64,000 nt of DNA from assembly GCF_050315115.1 (NCBI RefSeq), contig NZ_JBNPOJ010000002.1:123228-187227 (forward strand). The letters run 5' to 3'. This stretch comes from Peptoniphilus_A sp022767005. Its GTDB lineage: Bacteria; Bacillota; Clostridia; Tissierellales; Peptoniphilaceae. Each line of letters begins with the position of its first letter. The stretch's first letter is position 1. Shown here piece by piece: positions 24,517-33,428 of the stretch. The notes under the pieces are model-generated. The model saw only the letters and a program-made list of their open reading frames with translations. It was not told the DNA's origin and did no database searches. The position numbers and the translations under genes were made by a program.

Positions 24517-26496
24517 ATGAAATCACTTTACTATCGACTTGCCCTTTCGGGAATTAAAAGAAATAAAAAAATTTTTATGCCCTTTATTGGAACGGTAATT
24601 TTTTTAATGGTATTATGTTCAATTTGTTTAAGCCTTCCCTTAGATAAGTCCATTGCAAAAGCAGGAGGAATGGACACAATGAAGTCTATTCTTTCGTTGG
24701 GAGTCATAATTTTGTCGATTTTTTCATTTATAATGCTTTCCTCAGTTTATTCTTTTATTCAAAAAAGAAAATTAAAGGAGCAAGGACTTTATTTAATACT
24801 AGGTCTTGAGAAAAAGCATCTTAGAATAATTTTGTTTTGGGAAATTATTTATATCATTGTTTTTTCTGTAGTGCCAGCGAGTATTTTAAGTATCATTTTG
24901 TATAAATTGTCCCTTGGGATTTTTGCAAAAATGACAAGTCTTCCAATAAATATTTTTGAGGAAGGAATTTTTAACAATTTTTACCCAGTATTTTTTGTCG
25001 CTCTTATATTTATTTTAATTTTAATCTTTGTATATTTAATTCAAATTATAAAAGTGAAGAACTATTCTCCCATTGACTTAGTAAGGGAATCAAAAGCTGG
25101 AGAAAAGAAAAACAAATTTATAAAACTAATTGCACTATTGGGAATAATTTTTATTGTAGCAGGCTATACAATTAGTTTAACTACAAAGAATCCACTGCAA
25201 GCTTTTTTTAAGTTCTTTCTTGCAGCCATTTTAGTTATAATTGGAACTTATTTTGCATTCTCTGCAATAGTAAGCCTAGTGCTTGAAATATTAAAGAATA
25301 ATAAAAAATTTTATTATAAGAAAGAAAATTTTTTATCAATATCAGGGCTTTTGTACAGAGTAAAAAATAATTCAAAATCCCTTGCAAATATTGCAATTTT
25401 ATCCACAGCCTTTACAATAGTTTTGACATCAGGCATAAGTTTATATGTAGGCATTGGTGATATTACCAATAGATTATTTCCAGCACCTTATACTATAAAA
25501 ACAGATGCAGAATCATTAAAGGTAGAAAAAATAGATCAGTATAGAAATAATATTAACAATCTATTAATTGCGAATAATATTAAAGGAGAAAGTTCAACAA
25601 CATTTGAGTGGTCTATTCCTTTGATAAGGGATAAAAATAAAATAAGAGTTTTAAATAATGAAGAATGGGCTGGAGTAAATCTCAAAAAAGATTTCATTTC
25701 CTTGGACATAATTTATACTCCTGATACGAAATTAGATTTTAGAGGTAAGGATTTTATTTATTTTAAAGAAGACAATAACGAAGAATTTATAAAAAGCTTG
25801 GGATACAGTGCTAGGGCAATATCTAATGAAGAAAATGATATTCCCTTGGAAAATGTAGGAACAGTTTTTGAAAATAATAAAATAATAGCAAGAGATTATG
25901 AAAGTGCATATAAACTTTTAAAGAAATTAAATCCAAAAGGGAGCAATGAAGAACTAAATCCTAAAGTAAATACCTTGATAAGAGGAGATTTGCCAAAGAA
26001 TTTTAAAAATTATTTAAGGGAACACATAGATGATTTAAAAGTTGATCCAAATCAAAAATTCACTATAGTAGATAGGAGTGCAACAAAAATGGAATTTTTA
26101 AGCCTTTATGGAGTAATATTTTTTGTCGGAATACTTCTTTCTATTGCATTTTTAATAACAATGGGTCTTGCTATATATTACAAGTTCCTAACAGAAGGAT
26201 ATGAAGATATTGAAAGATTTAAAATTTTAGAAAAACTTGGATTAAGAGAAATTGAAGCAAGGGAATCAATAAAAAAACAAATGTTAATACTTCTATTTCT
26301 CCCAATAATTTTCTGTATAGTTCACACAAGCTTTGCTTTGCCAGTATTGCAAAAATTTTTAATGTTGATAGGACTTATGAATACAAAATTATTTATAAAA
26401 TCAATGATTTTTGTATTTATTATTTATATAATTTTCTATTTGGCGATTTACAAGTTTACAGAAAAAGTCTATACAAAAATAGTTTTGGAAATATAA
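24517..26496 (+). CDS. FtsX-like ABC permease (BceB-like)
   Basis: A 659-residue permease with about ten membrane helices. Four lie before residue ~250, a cluster follows to ~330, then a large extracellular domain of about 200 residues sits before the last three or four helices. This is the BceB plan, in which the large loop binds peptide antibiotics such as bacitracin or lantibiotics. I chose the ATG at 24517, which has AAAGGAG 8 bases upstream; the frame is open much further upstream but would overlap the ATPase gene by about 140 bases. With the two-component system upstream it completes a resistance module. Confidence 0.9.
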   Translation: MKSLYYRLALSGIKRNKKIFMPFIGTVIFLMVLCSICLSLPLDKSIAKAGGMDTMKSILSLGVIILSIFSFIMLSSVYSFIQKRKLKEQGLYLILGLEKKHLRIILFWEIIYIIVFSVVPASILSIILYKLSLGIFAKMTSLPINIFEEGIFNNFYPVFFVALIFILILIFVYLIQIIKVKNYSPIDLVRESKAGEKKNKFIKLIALLGIIFIVAGYTISLTTKNPLQAFFKFFLAAILVIIGTYFAFSAIVSLVLEILKNNKKFYYKKENFLSISGLLYRVKNNSKSLANIAILSTAFTIVLTSGISLYVGIGDITNRLFPAPYTIKTDAESLKVEKIDQYRNNINNLLIANNIKGESSTTFEWSIPLIRDKNKIRVLNNEEWAGVNLKKDFISLDIIYTPDTKLDFRGKDFIYFKEDNNEEFIKSLGYSARAISNEENDIPLENVGTVFENNKIIARDYESAYKLLKKLNPKGSNEELNPKVNTLIRGDLPKNFKNYLREHIDDLKVDPNQKFTIVDRSATKMEFLSLYGVIFFVGILLSIAFLITMGLAIYYKFLTEGYEDIERFKILEKLGLREIEARESIKKQMLILLFLPIIFCIVHTSFALPVLQKFLMLIGLMNTKLFIKSMIFVFIIYIIFYLAIYKFTEKVYTKIVLEI

Positions 26497-26594
26497 AGGG
26501 AATAATGATATTTGAAATGTGTAATAATACTTCCAGATAAGAAGTAAGTTAGAAAAACTGTATATTAGTTTGCGTAAGAGAAGATTTTTCTGCT

Positions 26595-26627
26595 GTGCTC
26601 ATTTTATGAGAGCAATTCTTTTTCTTT
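26595..26627 (+). terminator. Probable terminator after the BceAB-type genes
   Basis: TGCTCAT pairs with ATGAG-AGCA leaving a two-base bulge, followed by TTCTTTTTCTTTT. It is imperfect but well placed. Confidence 0.45.
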
Positions 26628-26671
26628 TATTAATGGAAAAAATGCATGTTAGAAAGATTAATAAAAAATAC

Positions 26672-26699
26672 TTGAAAAAAATATTTTATAATATATAAT
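26672..26699 (+). promoter_or_regulatory. Promoter of the structured leader RNA
   Basis: TTGAAA (26672-26677) and TATAAT (26694-26699) are 16 bases apart, and transcription would start a few bases before the leader hairpin. Confidence 0.6.
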
Positions 26700-26705
26700 A
26701 ATATT

Positions 26706-26760
26706 AACAGCACCCGACACGCCTCTTAACAATGCGGACCAAGTCGGGTCATTTGATTTT
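26706..26760 (+). promoter_or_regulatory. Structured 5' leader of a short gene, class unknown
   Basis: ACCCGAC (26712-26718) pairs perfectly with GTCGGGT (26743-26749), and inside it CGC/GCG forms a second short helix with an 11-base loop and an asymmetric GACCAA strand. The GC-rich stem stands out in AT-rich DNA, begins right at the predicted transcription start, and ends 11 bases before an AGGAG site. It could be a small riboswitch-like or translational-control element. It matches no class I know. Confidence 0.35.
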
Positions 26761-26770
26761 AGGAGAAAAA

Positions 26771-26929
26771 ATGAAAAAAATTCATCAAGAACCGATTAGT
26801 ATAGAGAATCAAGTAAAAAAATTAATAGAGCACTTTACATCAAAAGAAGAAAAAGCTTTTGGTGTTTTTTTATGCCCAAAGGAGGAAGAAAGAAATATAT
26901 ACGAGATAAGCCGAATAAATAAGATATAG
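26771..26929 (+). CDS. Short 52-residue open frame, possibly a gene remnant
   Basis: It has its own promoter, leader and AGGAG site, so it is probably translated. The product is charged and helical, beginning Met-Lys-Lys-Ile-His-Gln-Glu-Pro and ending Ile-Ser-Arg-Ile-Asn-Lys-Ile. It has no membrane segment, and I recognise no family. The downstream DNA looks like decayed coding sequence, so this may be the intact front of a broken gene. Confidence 0.35.
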   Translation: MKKIHQEPISIENQVKKLIEHFTSKEEKAFGVFLCPKEEERNIYEISRINKI

Positions 26930-27288
26930 AGAAAATGAAATATTAATCAATAAGAACTAGAACAGGTAGAAAAACTATCGTTTTTTTATGGGACTCTTTT
27001 ATTCTTTATTAATGGAAAGCGACTTTAAAGGGATATTAACATGAGAAGGATATTGATTCTCTTGAAAAGAAAGTTAGACAATAAAAAAACATATGTAAGA
27101 TAAATTTAAGGGAGCTTGAAGATATAAAATTATATATAACGACTCCTTGTAAAGAGAAGAGAATAAATTAACTATCTTTGATATCGATTTTTAACGAAAA
27201 AAATATTAAGAAATAAGTCGTAAATTGAAGCCTTTATTTTTTGCCCCTTAATTTATATAATTTAATATATAGGCAAAGGAGTGATTTT
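26930..27288. other. Decayed, non-coding stretch
   Basis: No intact gene. Short broken plus-strand frames are visible, for example Asp-Ile-Asp-Ser-Leu-Glu-Lys-Lys-Val-Arg-Gln-stop near 27050 and a continuation with Leu-Arg-Glu-Leu-Glu-Asp. TTTATTAATGGAAA occurs near 26627 and again near 27005, which may be a duplicated remnant. Confidence 0.4.
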
Positions 27289-28053
27289 ATGAGTAAATTA
27301 AGAGATGCCATATATGGCTTTGCTGTTGCCGATGCCCTAGGCGTTCCCTTTGAATTTAAAGAGAGAGGAAGTTTTTGCTGCAAGGATATGGTCGGCTTTG
27401 GAACATGGAACAAGGAAGCGGGCACTTGGTCCGATGATACTAGCATGACTATTGCAACTTGTAAATCTATAAAGGACAAGGGATATATAGATATTGATGA
27501 TATTAGGAAAAATTTTAAGAAATGGTTATTTAATGGCGAGTTTACTGCTGATGGAGAAGTTTTTGATGTTGGTACGACAACTAGAGAAGCTCTCCAATTA
27601 AATAGAGGTTTGTCTGATTTTTATTCCAATGGAAATGGATCGCTCATGAGAATTTTGCCCATTGCCTTTATCGATGCAAGCGATGAAAAAATAGAAGAAG
27701 TTTCTAGCATCACTCATGCTCATGAAATCTCACGAAAGGCTTGCGTAGATTATGTGCATATTGCGAGGAAATTAATTAGTGGCGAAAAATTAAATTTAGA
27801 AAATAAAAGTATGGACGAAGTTAAATCAACTGGCTTTGTACTTCATACTTTGGACGCTTCTTTATGGTGCATATTAAACACGGATAATTATAAAGATGCC
27901 GTCCTAAAAGCAGTAAATCTTGGCGATGATACAGATACAACTGCTGCTGTGACAGGTGGACTTGCTGGGATAATTTATGGCTATAATGCTATTCCAAGAG
28001 AGTGGATTGAAAAGTTAAAAAATAAAAAGTTAATAGAGGGTTGTTTATTTTAG
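27289..28053 (+). CDS. ADP-ribosylglycohydrolase family protein
   Basis: A 254-residue protein. Metal-binding motifs are present: Gly-Thr-Trp-Ser-Asp-Asp-Thr-Ser-Met near residue 45 and Gly-Asp-Asp-Thr-Asp-Thr-Thr-Ala-Ala near residue 208, which hold the two magnesium ions of the DraG/ARH fold. These enzymes remove ADP-ribose from proteins or nucleic acids, or hydrolyse related compounds. The ATG at 27289 is chosen because AAAGGAG lies 7 bases upstream; the frame is open for another 16 codons upstream without a site. It stands alone, so the target is unknown. Confidence 0.88.
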   Translation: MSKLRDAIYGFAVADALGVPFEFKERGSFCCKDMVGFGTWNKEAGTWSDDTSMTIATCKSIKDKGYIDIDDIRKNFKKWLFNGEFTADGEVFDVGTTTREALQLNRGLSDFYSNGNGSLMRILPIAFIDASDEKIEEVSSITHAHEISRKACVDYVHIARKLISGEKLNLENKSMDEVKSTGFVLHTLDASLWCILNTDNYKDAVLKAVNLGDDTDTTAAVTGGLAGIIYGYNAIPREWIEKLKNKKLIEGCLF

Positions 28054-28070
28054 TTAAAAATTCTCGTTTA

Positions 28071-28124
28071 ATAAAAAAGTGATGCGCAAAATAGAATTAT
28101 CTATTATGCAACATCACCTTTTTT
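28071..28124. terminator. Bidirectional terminator
   Basis: GTGATG (28079-28084) pairs with CATCAC (28112-28117), with a further imperfect stem inside. A6 before it and T6 after it serve both the hydrolase gene (plus) and the chromate transporter genes (minus). Confidence 0.7.
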
Positions 28125-28680
28125 AAATATAGTTTAAGGAAAGTTTTACTAAGATGCCGATTACAGCGCCTAGACCTATTAATTTAAATAGGTCTACTTT
28201 TTTTAGATATAGGATGAAACCTAGCACAAAGGAAATTAGAGCGGCTATGCTCATGCCTTCAATATTAATTCCCTCTGGAAAAACTGAGGACTTGAATAAT
28301 TTTAGAGTTGTTATAAAAATTAGGGACACAACCCCTGCCTTTATTCCAAGAAGTGAGTAATTCATAATTTTAAATTTTTTGTCCTTGCTAAATAGAAAGT
28401 AACCTAGAATCATCATCAAAATAAATTGTGGAAGGACAAAACCAGTAGTTGCAATAATTGAACCAATTATTCCATGTACTTTTTGTCCAACAAAAGTTGC
28501 AGAATTTATAGCGATAGGTCCTGGAGTCATTTGTGAAATTGAAATTAAATCGATAAATTCTTTGGTGTTTATCCAGGCGTTTTCTTCTACAACATATTTT
28601 GAAATCAAAGGTATTACTGCGTAGCCTCCGCCAAAGGCAAAGCATCCGATTTTTAAGAAAATTAAAAACAAATCAAGCAT
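28123..28680 (-). CDS. Chromate transporter family protein, half 2
   Basis: A 185-residue membrane protein with the CHR domain opening (Leu-Lys-Ile-Gly-Cys-Phe-Ala-Phe-Gly-Gly-Gly-Tyr-Ala-Val-Ile-Pro) and the Ser-Gln-Met-Thr-Pro-Gly-Pro-Ile-Ala-Ile-Asn motif. Gram-positive bacteria often encode the two halves of ChrA as separate short proteins that work together, as here. True chromate export is not certain; many such pairs have other anion substrates. Its start overlaps the end of the first half gene by 8 bases. Confidence 0.88.
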   Translation of the reverse strand: MLDLFLIFLKIGCFAFGGGYAVIPLISKYVVEENAWINTKEFIDLISISQMTPGPIAINSATFVGQKVHGIIGSIIATTGFVLPQFILMMILGYFLFSKDKKFKIMNYSLLGIKAGVVSLIFITTLKLFKSSVFPEGINIEGMSIAALISFVLGFILYLKKVDLFKLIGLGAVIGILVKLSLNYI

Positions 28681-29233
28681 TTTTATATCTCTCCATTACA
28701 CTAAAATAAGAAATTCCTGCAATTGCACAGAATAGAATAATTAGTCCTGTGTTAATCTTTGTAAAGAAAGCAACTAAAAATACGAGTACAATCATTACAA
28801 CGCTAAATTTTGAATTTTTTTTGTAGGAAGAAATTCCCATGCGAAAAACTGTAATAAATAAAACTGCAGAAATTATTCCACTAATGCCCTCAAGGGCTGC
28901 CTTTATATAAAAGTTAGTTTTAAACTCTTGATAAAAATTTGAAATTATAGATAAAATTATTAAACAAGGAAGAGACGATGCAATAAGACAAGTTATTGCG
29001 CCAATAGGTCCCCTTAAGTAATAACCAGTTAAGACTGAACATGAAATTGCCATGGCACCAGGACCACCTTGAGAAATGGCAACTATATCCATCATTTCAT
29101 CTTCATCTATTAGCTCTAAGTCAGAAACAAAAATATCCTTTATAACAGGTACAATAGTATATCCGCCACCAAAGGTTATGGCATTTATTTTAAAAAATGT
29201 TAAAAATAATTTTAACAAAGAAATATTTTTCAT
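28673..29233 (-). CDS. Chromate transporter family protein, half 1
   Basis: A 186-residue membrane protein, the partner of the downstream half. It has Phe-Phe-Lys-Ile-Asn-Ala-Ile-Thr-Phe-Gly-Gly-Gly-Tyr-Thr-Ile-Val-Pro-Val and Ser-Gln-Gly-Gly-Pro-Gly-Ala-Met-Ala. About five to six membrane helices are likely. The overlap of 8 bases with the second half indicates coupled translation of equal amounts. It is divergent from proC. Confidence 0.88.
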   Translation of the reverse strand: MKNISLLKLFLTFFKINAITFGGGYTIVPVIKDIFVSDLELIDEDEMMDIVAISQGGPGAMAISCSVLTGYYLRGPIGAITCLIASSLPCLIILSIISNFYQEFKTNFYIKAALEGISGIISAVLFITVFRMGISSYKKNSKFSVVMIVLVFLVAFFTKINTGLIILFCAIAGISYFSVMERYKNA

Positions 29234-29311
29234 AAAATCACCTAATTAATTATAGCACATAAATGAAAAATTAAATAATATCGTGTATAATCTATTTAAG
29301 GAGTGGTTGTG

Positions 29312-30076
29312 ATGAAGATGGGAATAATAGGTCTTGGCAACATGGGTTCTGCCATGGCACATGGCCTTTTAAATAATAATATAGAAACTTTCCTCTACGA
29401 TAAAAATAAAGACAAAAGAGATGAATTTCTAGGTTTTGATAAGGCAAATATTGTTGAGTCCGAAGTTGATGTAGTGAAAAATGCTGACGCAGTAATTCTT
29501 ACAGTTAAGCCCTATGCTTACGATGAATTGTTGGATAAAATTAAGGAAAGCGTAAAAAATCAAATAATAATATCAGTCACATCAAGCTATGATTTAAAAA
29601 AACTAGAAGAAAAGTTACCAGGTAAAAAACTTTTGATGGCAATGCCAAATACGCCTGCAAAAATTTTAAATTCAATGACGGGGATTTGTCCAGGCGAAAA
29701 TATTTCAGATGAAGAATTAAGCGAATTAAGAAAAATCTTTTTTTCCTTTGGCGAAACTGAAATTGTTGAAGAAAAAAATATAAAAATTTATGAAGCGGTA
29801 TGTGGTTGTATGCCTGCCTATGTCTATATGTATATTGAGGCAGCAGCAGATGCGGCAGTGTCTTATGGTATGAAGAGAGATGTAGCCTATAAAGTGATTT
29901 CACAAGCAGTGGCTGGTTCTGCAAATATGGTTAGAGTTTCTGGTCTTCATCCAGGTGAATTAAAGGATCAAGTAACAACACCAGGTGGTACAACTATTAA
30001 GGGATTAAAATCTTTGGAGAAGGATGGTTTTAGATCTGCAATTATAAATGCAGTGGATTCTATTATGAATAAATAG
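29312..30076 (+). CDS. proC: Pyrroline-5-carboxylate reductase
   Basis: A 254-residue protein. The N-terminal Rossmann motif is Gly-Ile-Ile-Gly-Leu-Gly-Asn-Met-Gly, followed by Ala-Met-Pro-Asn-Thr-Pro near residue 111 and the C-terminal signature Leu-Lys-Asp-Gln-Val-Thr-Thr-Pro-Gly-Gly-Thr-Thr. It makes proline from pyrroline-5-carboxylate with NAD(P)H. The ATG at 29312 lies 8 bases after AAGGAG and is preferred over the GTG at 29303, which touches that site. A DJ-1 family gene follows 9 bases after the stop. Confidence 0.94.
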   Translation: MKMGIIGLGNMGSAMAHGLLNNNIETFLYDKNKDKRDEFLGFDKANIVESEVDVVKNADAVILTVKPYAYDELLDKIKESVKNQIIISVTSSYDLKKLEEKLPGKKLLMAMPNTPAKILNSMTGICPGENISDEELSELRKIFFSFGETEIVEEKNIKIYEAVCGCMPAYVYMYIEAAADAAVSYGMKRDVAYKVISQAVAGSANMVRVSGLHPGELKDQVTTPGGTTIKGLKSLEKDGFRSAIINAVDSIMNK

Positions 30077-30085
30077 GAGGTCATT

Positions 30086-30652
30086 ATGAAAGATTTATTG
30101 GTATTTTTAGCGGATGGTTTCGAAGAAATTGAAGCATTAACTATTGTAGATGTGCTTAGAAGGGCAAATCTTAAAGTAGAAACAGTTTCTATAACTGATA
30201 GAAATGAAGTTAGAGGAACTCACGATGTAAAAGTAATCGCAGACAAAATCTTTGATGAAATAAATATTGACGATTACAAGGCGATGTACATCCCAGGAGG
30301 ACAACCTGGCGCCACAAATTTAATGAAGGACAAAAAAGTTGTTGAATGTGCAAATTTATTTAATGATGACGAGAAAAATGTTGTCGCAATTTGTGCAGGA
30401 CCACAAGTTTTAGATGCGGCAGGAATTTTAAAAGATGGTAAATTTACTTGTTACCCTGGAGTAGAAAATAGACTCAAAGCAAAAGATCCTCAAGATGAAG
30501 CGGTAGTTGTTGAAAAAAATATAATTACAGCAATGGGACCTGCTCTAGCAATTTTACTTGGAATAAAATTAGTTGAGATACTAGACTCAAAGGAAAAGGC
30601 AGAAGAAGTTGCAGAAGGATTATTACTTCACAAACTCAAAAAATTTATTTAA
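30086..30652 (+). CDS. DJ-1/PfpI family protein
   Basis: A 188-residue protein of DJ-1/YajL size. The nucleophile elbow Val-Ala-Ile-Cys-Ala-Gly-Pro puts the reactive Cys at about residue 101, and the acidic partner is in Asp-Gly-Phe-Glu-Glu-Ile-Glu near residue 15. Members act as redox-sensing chaperones or glyoxalase/deglycase-like enzymes. It is the second gene of a proC operon, followed by a strong terminator. Confidence 0.9.
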   Translation: MKDLLVFLADGFEEIEALTIVDVLRRANLKVETVSITDRNEVRGTHDVKVIADKIFDEINIDDYKAMYIPGGQPGATNLMKDKKVVECANLFNDDEKNVVAICAGPQVLDAAGILKDGKFTCYPGVENRLKAKDPQDEAVVVEKNIITAMGPALAILLGIKLVEILDSKEKAEEVAEGLLLHKLKKFI

Positions 30653-30689
30653 TTTGAAATTAAATTATAAAAGAAAATTTATTAAAAGT

Positions 30690-30717
30690 GTATCAGAGTT
30701 TATCTGATACATTTTTT
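30690..30717 (+). terminator. Intrinsic terminator after the DJ-1 gene
   Basis: A perfect 8-bp stem GTATCAGA/TCTGATAC with a GTTTA loop, followed by ATTTTTT. Confidence 0.88.
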
Positions 30718-30870
30718 CATAAGATTAAAAAAACACCATAAGAAAATATTACACCAAGGCTAAACTAGGCACTTTTTCTTTTATTACTAATATTTCAGTG
30801 TTATAATGAATATAACTATAATAAAATTTTAAAAATGGGCATTGTGCCTGTTTTTATTTACGGAGGATAA

Positions 30871-32019
30871 ATGTTAGCAAAACTCATTTTAAAAAGGGGC
30901 ACTAACGCCTATGGCTACGATAGAGCAAAAATTGCCAAGGAGACATCTATTCTTGGACTATTATCAAATATATTGGCGGCACTTTTGAAAGTTATTTTAT
31001 ATACTTTTACAGGTTCAATTTCCATATTGTCTGATGCTGTTAATAATATTACAGATTGTGCTAGTTCAATTATTTCAATTTTTGGCATAAAACTTGCATC
31101 AAAGCCAAAGGATAGGGATCACCCCTATGGTCATGGGAGGCTGGAGTATTTAATCTCACTTGTAGTAAGTGGTATTGTGCTCTCAGTTGGTTTTCAATTT
31201 TTGAAGACTTCTGTTGGAAAAATTTTGCATCCCATAGATATAAGCTACCCAAGTTCTACAATCATTATATTAATAATAACTGTGTTTATAAAATTTTGGC
31301 AGGCGTCCTTTTACTCTCATGTGGCAAAGGAAATTGATTCAGTAACATTAAAGGCGCAGGAGAAGGATTCCCTTAGCGACACTCTTATTACTCTTGTGGT
31401 AATTATTTCTATAATTATAGAAAAATTCACTGGAAAAATTTTAGATGGCTATGTTGGAGTTTTGGTGGCACTATTTATTTTATACACTGCGCTATCTCTA
31501 ATTCATGAAACTATCTCGATTATTTTGGGAAGAGGTCTTACAGAGGAGACTAAGCACGAGATAAAGTCAAAGGTTTCAACTTATGATGGTATATCAAATG
31601 TTCACAATATGATGGTAACAGATTTTGGCCCCGACAACATAATTGTGTTAATTGATGCTGCCCTTGATTATAACTTGACACTTGAAGAGGCGCATAACAT
31701 AGTAGATAAAGTGGAGAGAGAAGTATCTGAACTTTTAGGAATCAAGCTAATTATTCACGCTGATCCACTTGGCAGCAGTAGCGCTATAATTAAATCAGTT
31801 TCAGAAGAACTTAAAAAGATTATTAGAGAAAGTTTAAATATTTATTCTTTTCACGATATAGTGCTTGAGGATAAAAAAATATACATTGATATTGATTATA
31901 ATGCCGATGCCATTTCTAGTTCGAAGGAAAAAGATGCTCTGAAAAAAGAGCTTAGTGATAAATTAAAATCAATTTATGAGGATTATGATTTTGAAATAAT
32001 TCTTGATGCGATTTTTTAG
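30871..32019 (+). CDS. Cation diffusion facilitator family transporter
   Basis: A 382-residue protein with about six membrane helices and a C-terminal cytoplasmic domain of roughly 110-180 residues. The metal-binding Ser-Asp-Ala-Val-Asn-Asn...Asp near residues 52-61 and the loop Asp-His-Pro-Tyr-Gly-His-Gly-Arg near residue 83 are CDF hallmarks. It exports Zn, Fe, Mn or a similar ion by proton antiport. A short GGCA/TGCC hairpin followed by TTTTTATTT sits directly before its AGGAGG... start region and could affect its expression. Confidence 0.92.
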   Translation: MLAKLILKRGTNAYGYDRAKIAKETSILGLLSNILAALLKVILYTFTGSISILSDAVNNITDCASSIISIFGIKLASKPKDRDHPYGHGRLEYLISLVVSGIVLSVGFQFLKTSVGKILHPIDISYPSSTIIILIITVFIKFWQASFYSHVAKEIDSVTLKAQEKDSLSDTLITLVVIISIIIEKFTGKILDGYVGVLVALFILYTALSLIHETISIILGRGLTEETKHEIKSKVSTYDGISNVHNMMVTDFGPDNIIVLIDAALDYNLTLEEAHNIVDKVEREVSELLGIKLIIHADPLGSSSAIIKSVSEELKKIIRESLNIYSFHDIVLEDKKIYIDIDYNADAISSSKEKDALKKELSDKLKSIYEDYDFEIILDAIF

Positions 32020-32027
32020 GAGGAAAT

Positions 32028-33428
32028 ATGAAGGCTTTAGTTGTAGGTGCTGGTAAATTAGGTTATAGGCTTGCAGCTTCACTAATAGATGAGGATTATG
32101 AAGTAACAGTAGTAGATAATGACGAAGATGTAATTGAAAATATTTCAAGTTCGCTTGACGTTTTTAGTATTTGTGCAAATGCACTTGATTTTGGAGTTTT
32201 GGAAGAACTTGACATATCTCTATTTGATTATGTAATTGCAACAACTACTAATGACGAGGCTAATGTAATAGTTTGTACAATTTCAAAAAAGCTTGGAGCA
32301 AAATATGCCATAGCGAGAGTCAGAGACCCAGAGTATAGAAAACACTTGGATTTTATATCAGAGGAACTTGAAATAGATAAAATTATTAATCCGGATAATG
32401 CTACTGCAAGGTCCATTGTAAAGTACCTCATGAAGAGATATCAACTTTATTACGATGAATTTGCAGGCGGAAAAGTTTCCCTTGTTGAATTTAATATTGG
32501 AAATGATCCAAACTTTATTGGCAAAAGAATTATGGACATCGAAAAGATTAACAATCTCTTGATTTCTGCAATTTCAAGAAGCGGAGATGCAATTATACCA
32601 AATGGAAATACAATACTTAAAGAAAATGATGTAATAATTTTAGCGGGAAAATCTGAAAACATAGAATTATTTGACAAGGAACATGCTGGCGTTAAAAAAA
32701 CTAGAGCTCTTAGAAGCACTATGATTTTAGGCGGAGGTAAAACTGGATTATATCTTGCTATTCTTTTGTTGAAGGAAAATATTGACGTTACAATTGTAGA
32801 AATCAATAGAGAGAGATGTCTTGAATTAAAGGAAATTGTGCCAGATGCAGAGATAATAAATGGAGATGGAACTGATATTGCCGTTCTTGAAGAAGAGATG
32901 TTACACACTTACGATGCCTTTGTAGCTGCGACTGGAATTGACGAGGCAAATTTACTTATGAGTCTTGTTGCAAAACAAACTGGAATTTATAAGTCTGTTG
33001 CAAAAATTTCTAGGACTAATTACGACAAGATTTTAGACAAATTAGATATAGATGCAGTTTTCAATACCTCCTATATAACTGCCGCAGAGATTTTAAAGGA
33101 AATCAGAGGAAAGAGCTCTCTTTCACTTCATCTTTTGCTAAATGGACAAGTAGAATGTGCGGAATTAATTATTAAGGAAAGATATTTAGTTTGCGGCAAA
33201 TCGCTTGAAGAATTAAATCTTCCTCCTGGAATTCTTATCATTGCTGTTGTGAGAAATAATGAAATGATAGTTCCAAATGGAAAGACAGTTTTGCAAGCTG
33301 GCGATAGGATTGTTTTATTCTCAAAGCATGATGTTGCACCGAAGATGCAAAAGTTCTTTTCATCTGAAGGTAAATTAAATGATGTATTAAATTCTTTTAA
33401 GAATCGAGGAAGAGTGAATGAATTATAA
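32028..33428 (+). CDS. trkA: Trk potassium uptake regulator TrkA (first copy)
   Basis: A 466-residue protein with duplicated RCK halves: Val-Gly-Ala-Gly-Lys-Leu-Gly near residue 6 and Leu-Gly-Gly-Gly-Lys-Thr-Gly near residue 236 mark two NAD-binding Rossmann folds, each followed by a TrkA-C domain. It sits on the membrane as a ring and gates the TrkH channel in response to NADH/ATP. The gene overlaps trkH by 11 bases. The AGGAGG site is strong. Confidence 0.92.
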   Translation: MKALVVGAGKLGYRLAASLIDEDYEVTVVDNDEDVIENISSSLDVFSICANALDFGVLEELDISLFDYVIATTTNDEANVIVCTISKKLGAKYAIARVRDPEYRKHLDFISEELEIDKIINPDNATARSIVKYLMKRYQLYYDEFAGGKVSLVEFNIGNDPNFIGKRIMDIEKINNLLISAISRSGDAIIPNGNTILKENDVIILAGKSENIELFDKEHAGVKKTRALRSTMILGGGKTGLYLAILLLKENIDVTIVEINRERCLELKEIVPDAEIINGDGTDIAVLEEEMLHTYDAFVAATGIDEANLLMSLVAKQTGIYKSVAKISRTNYDKILDKLDIDAVFNTSYITAAEILKEIRGKSSLSLHLLLNGQVECAELIIKERYLVCGKSLEELNLPPGILIIAVVRNNEMIVPNGKTVLQAGDRIVLFSKHDVAPKMQKFFSSEGKLNDVLNSFKNRGRVNEL

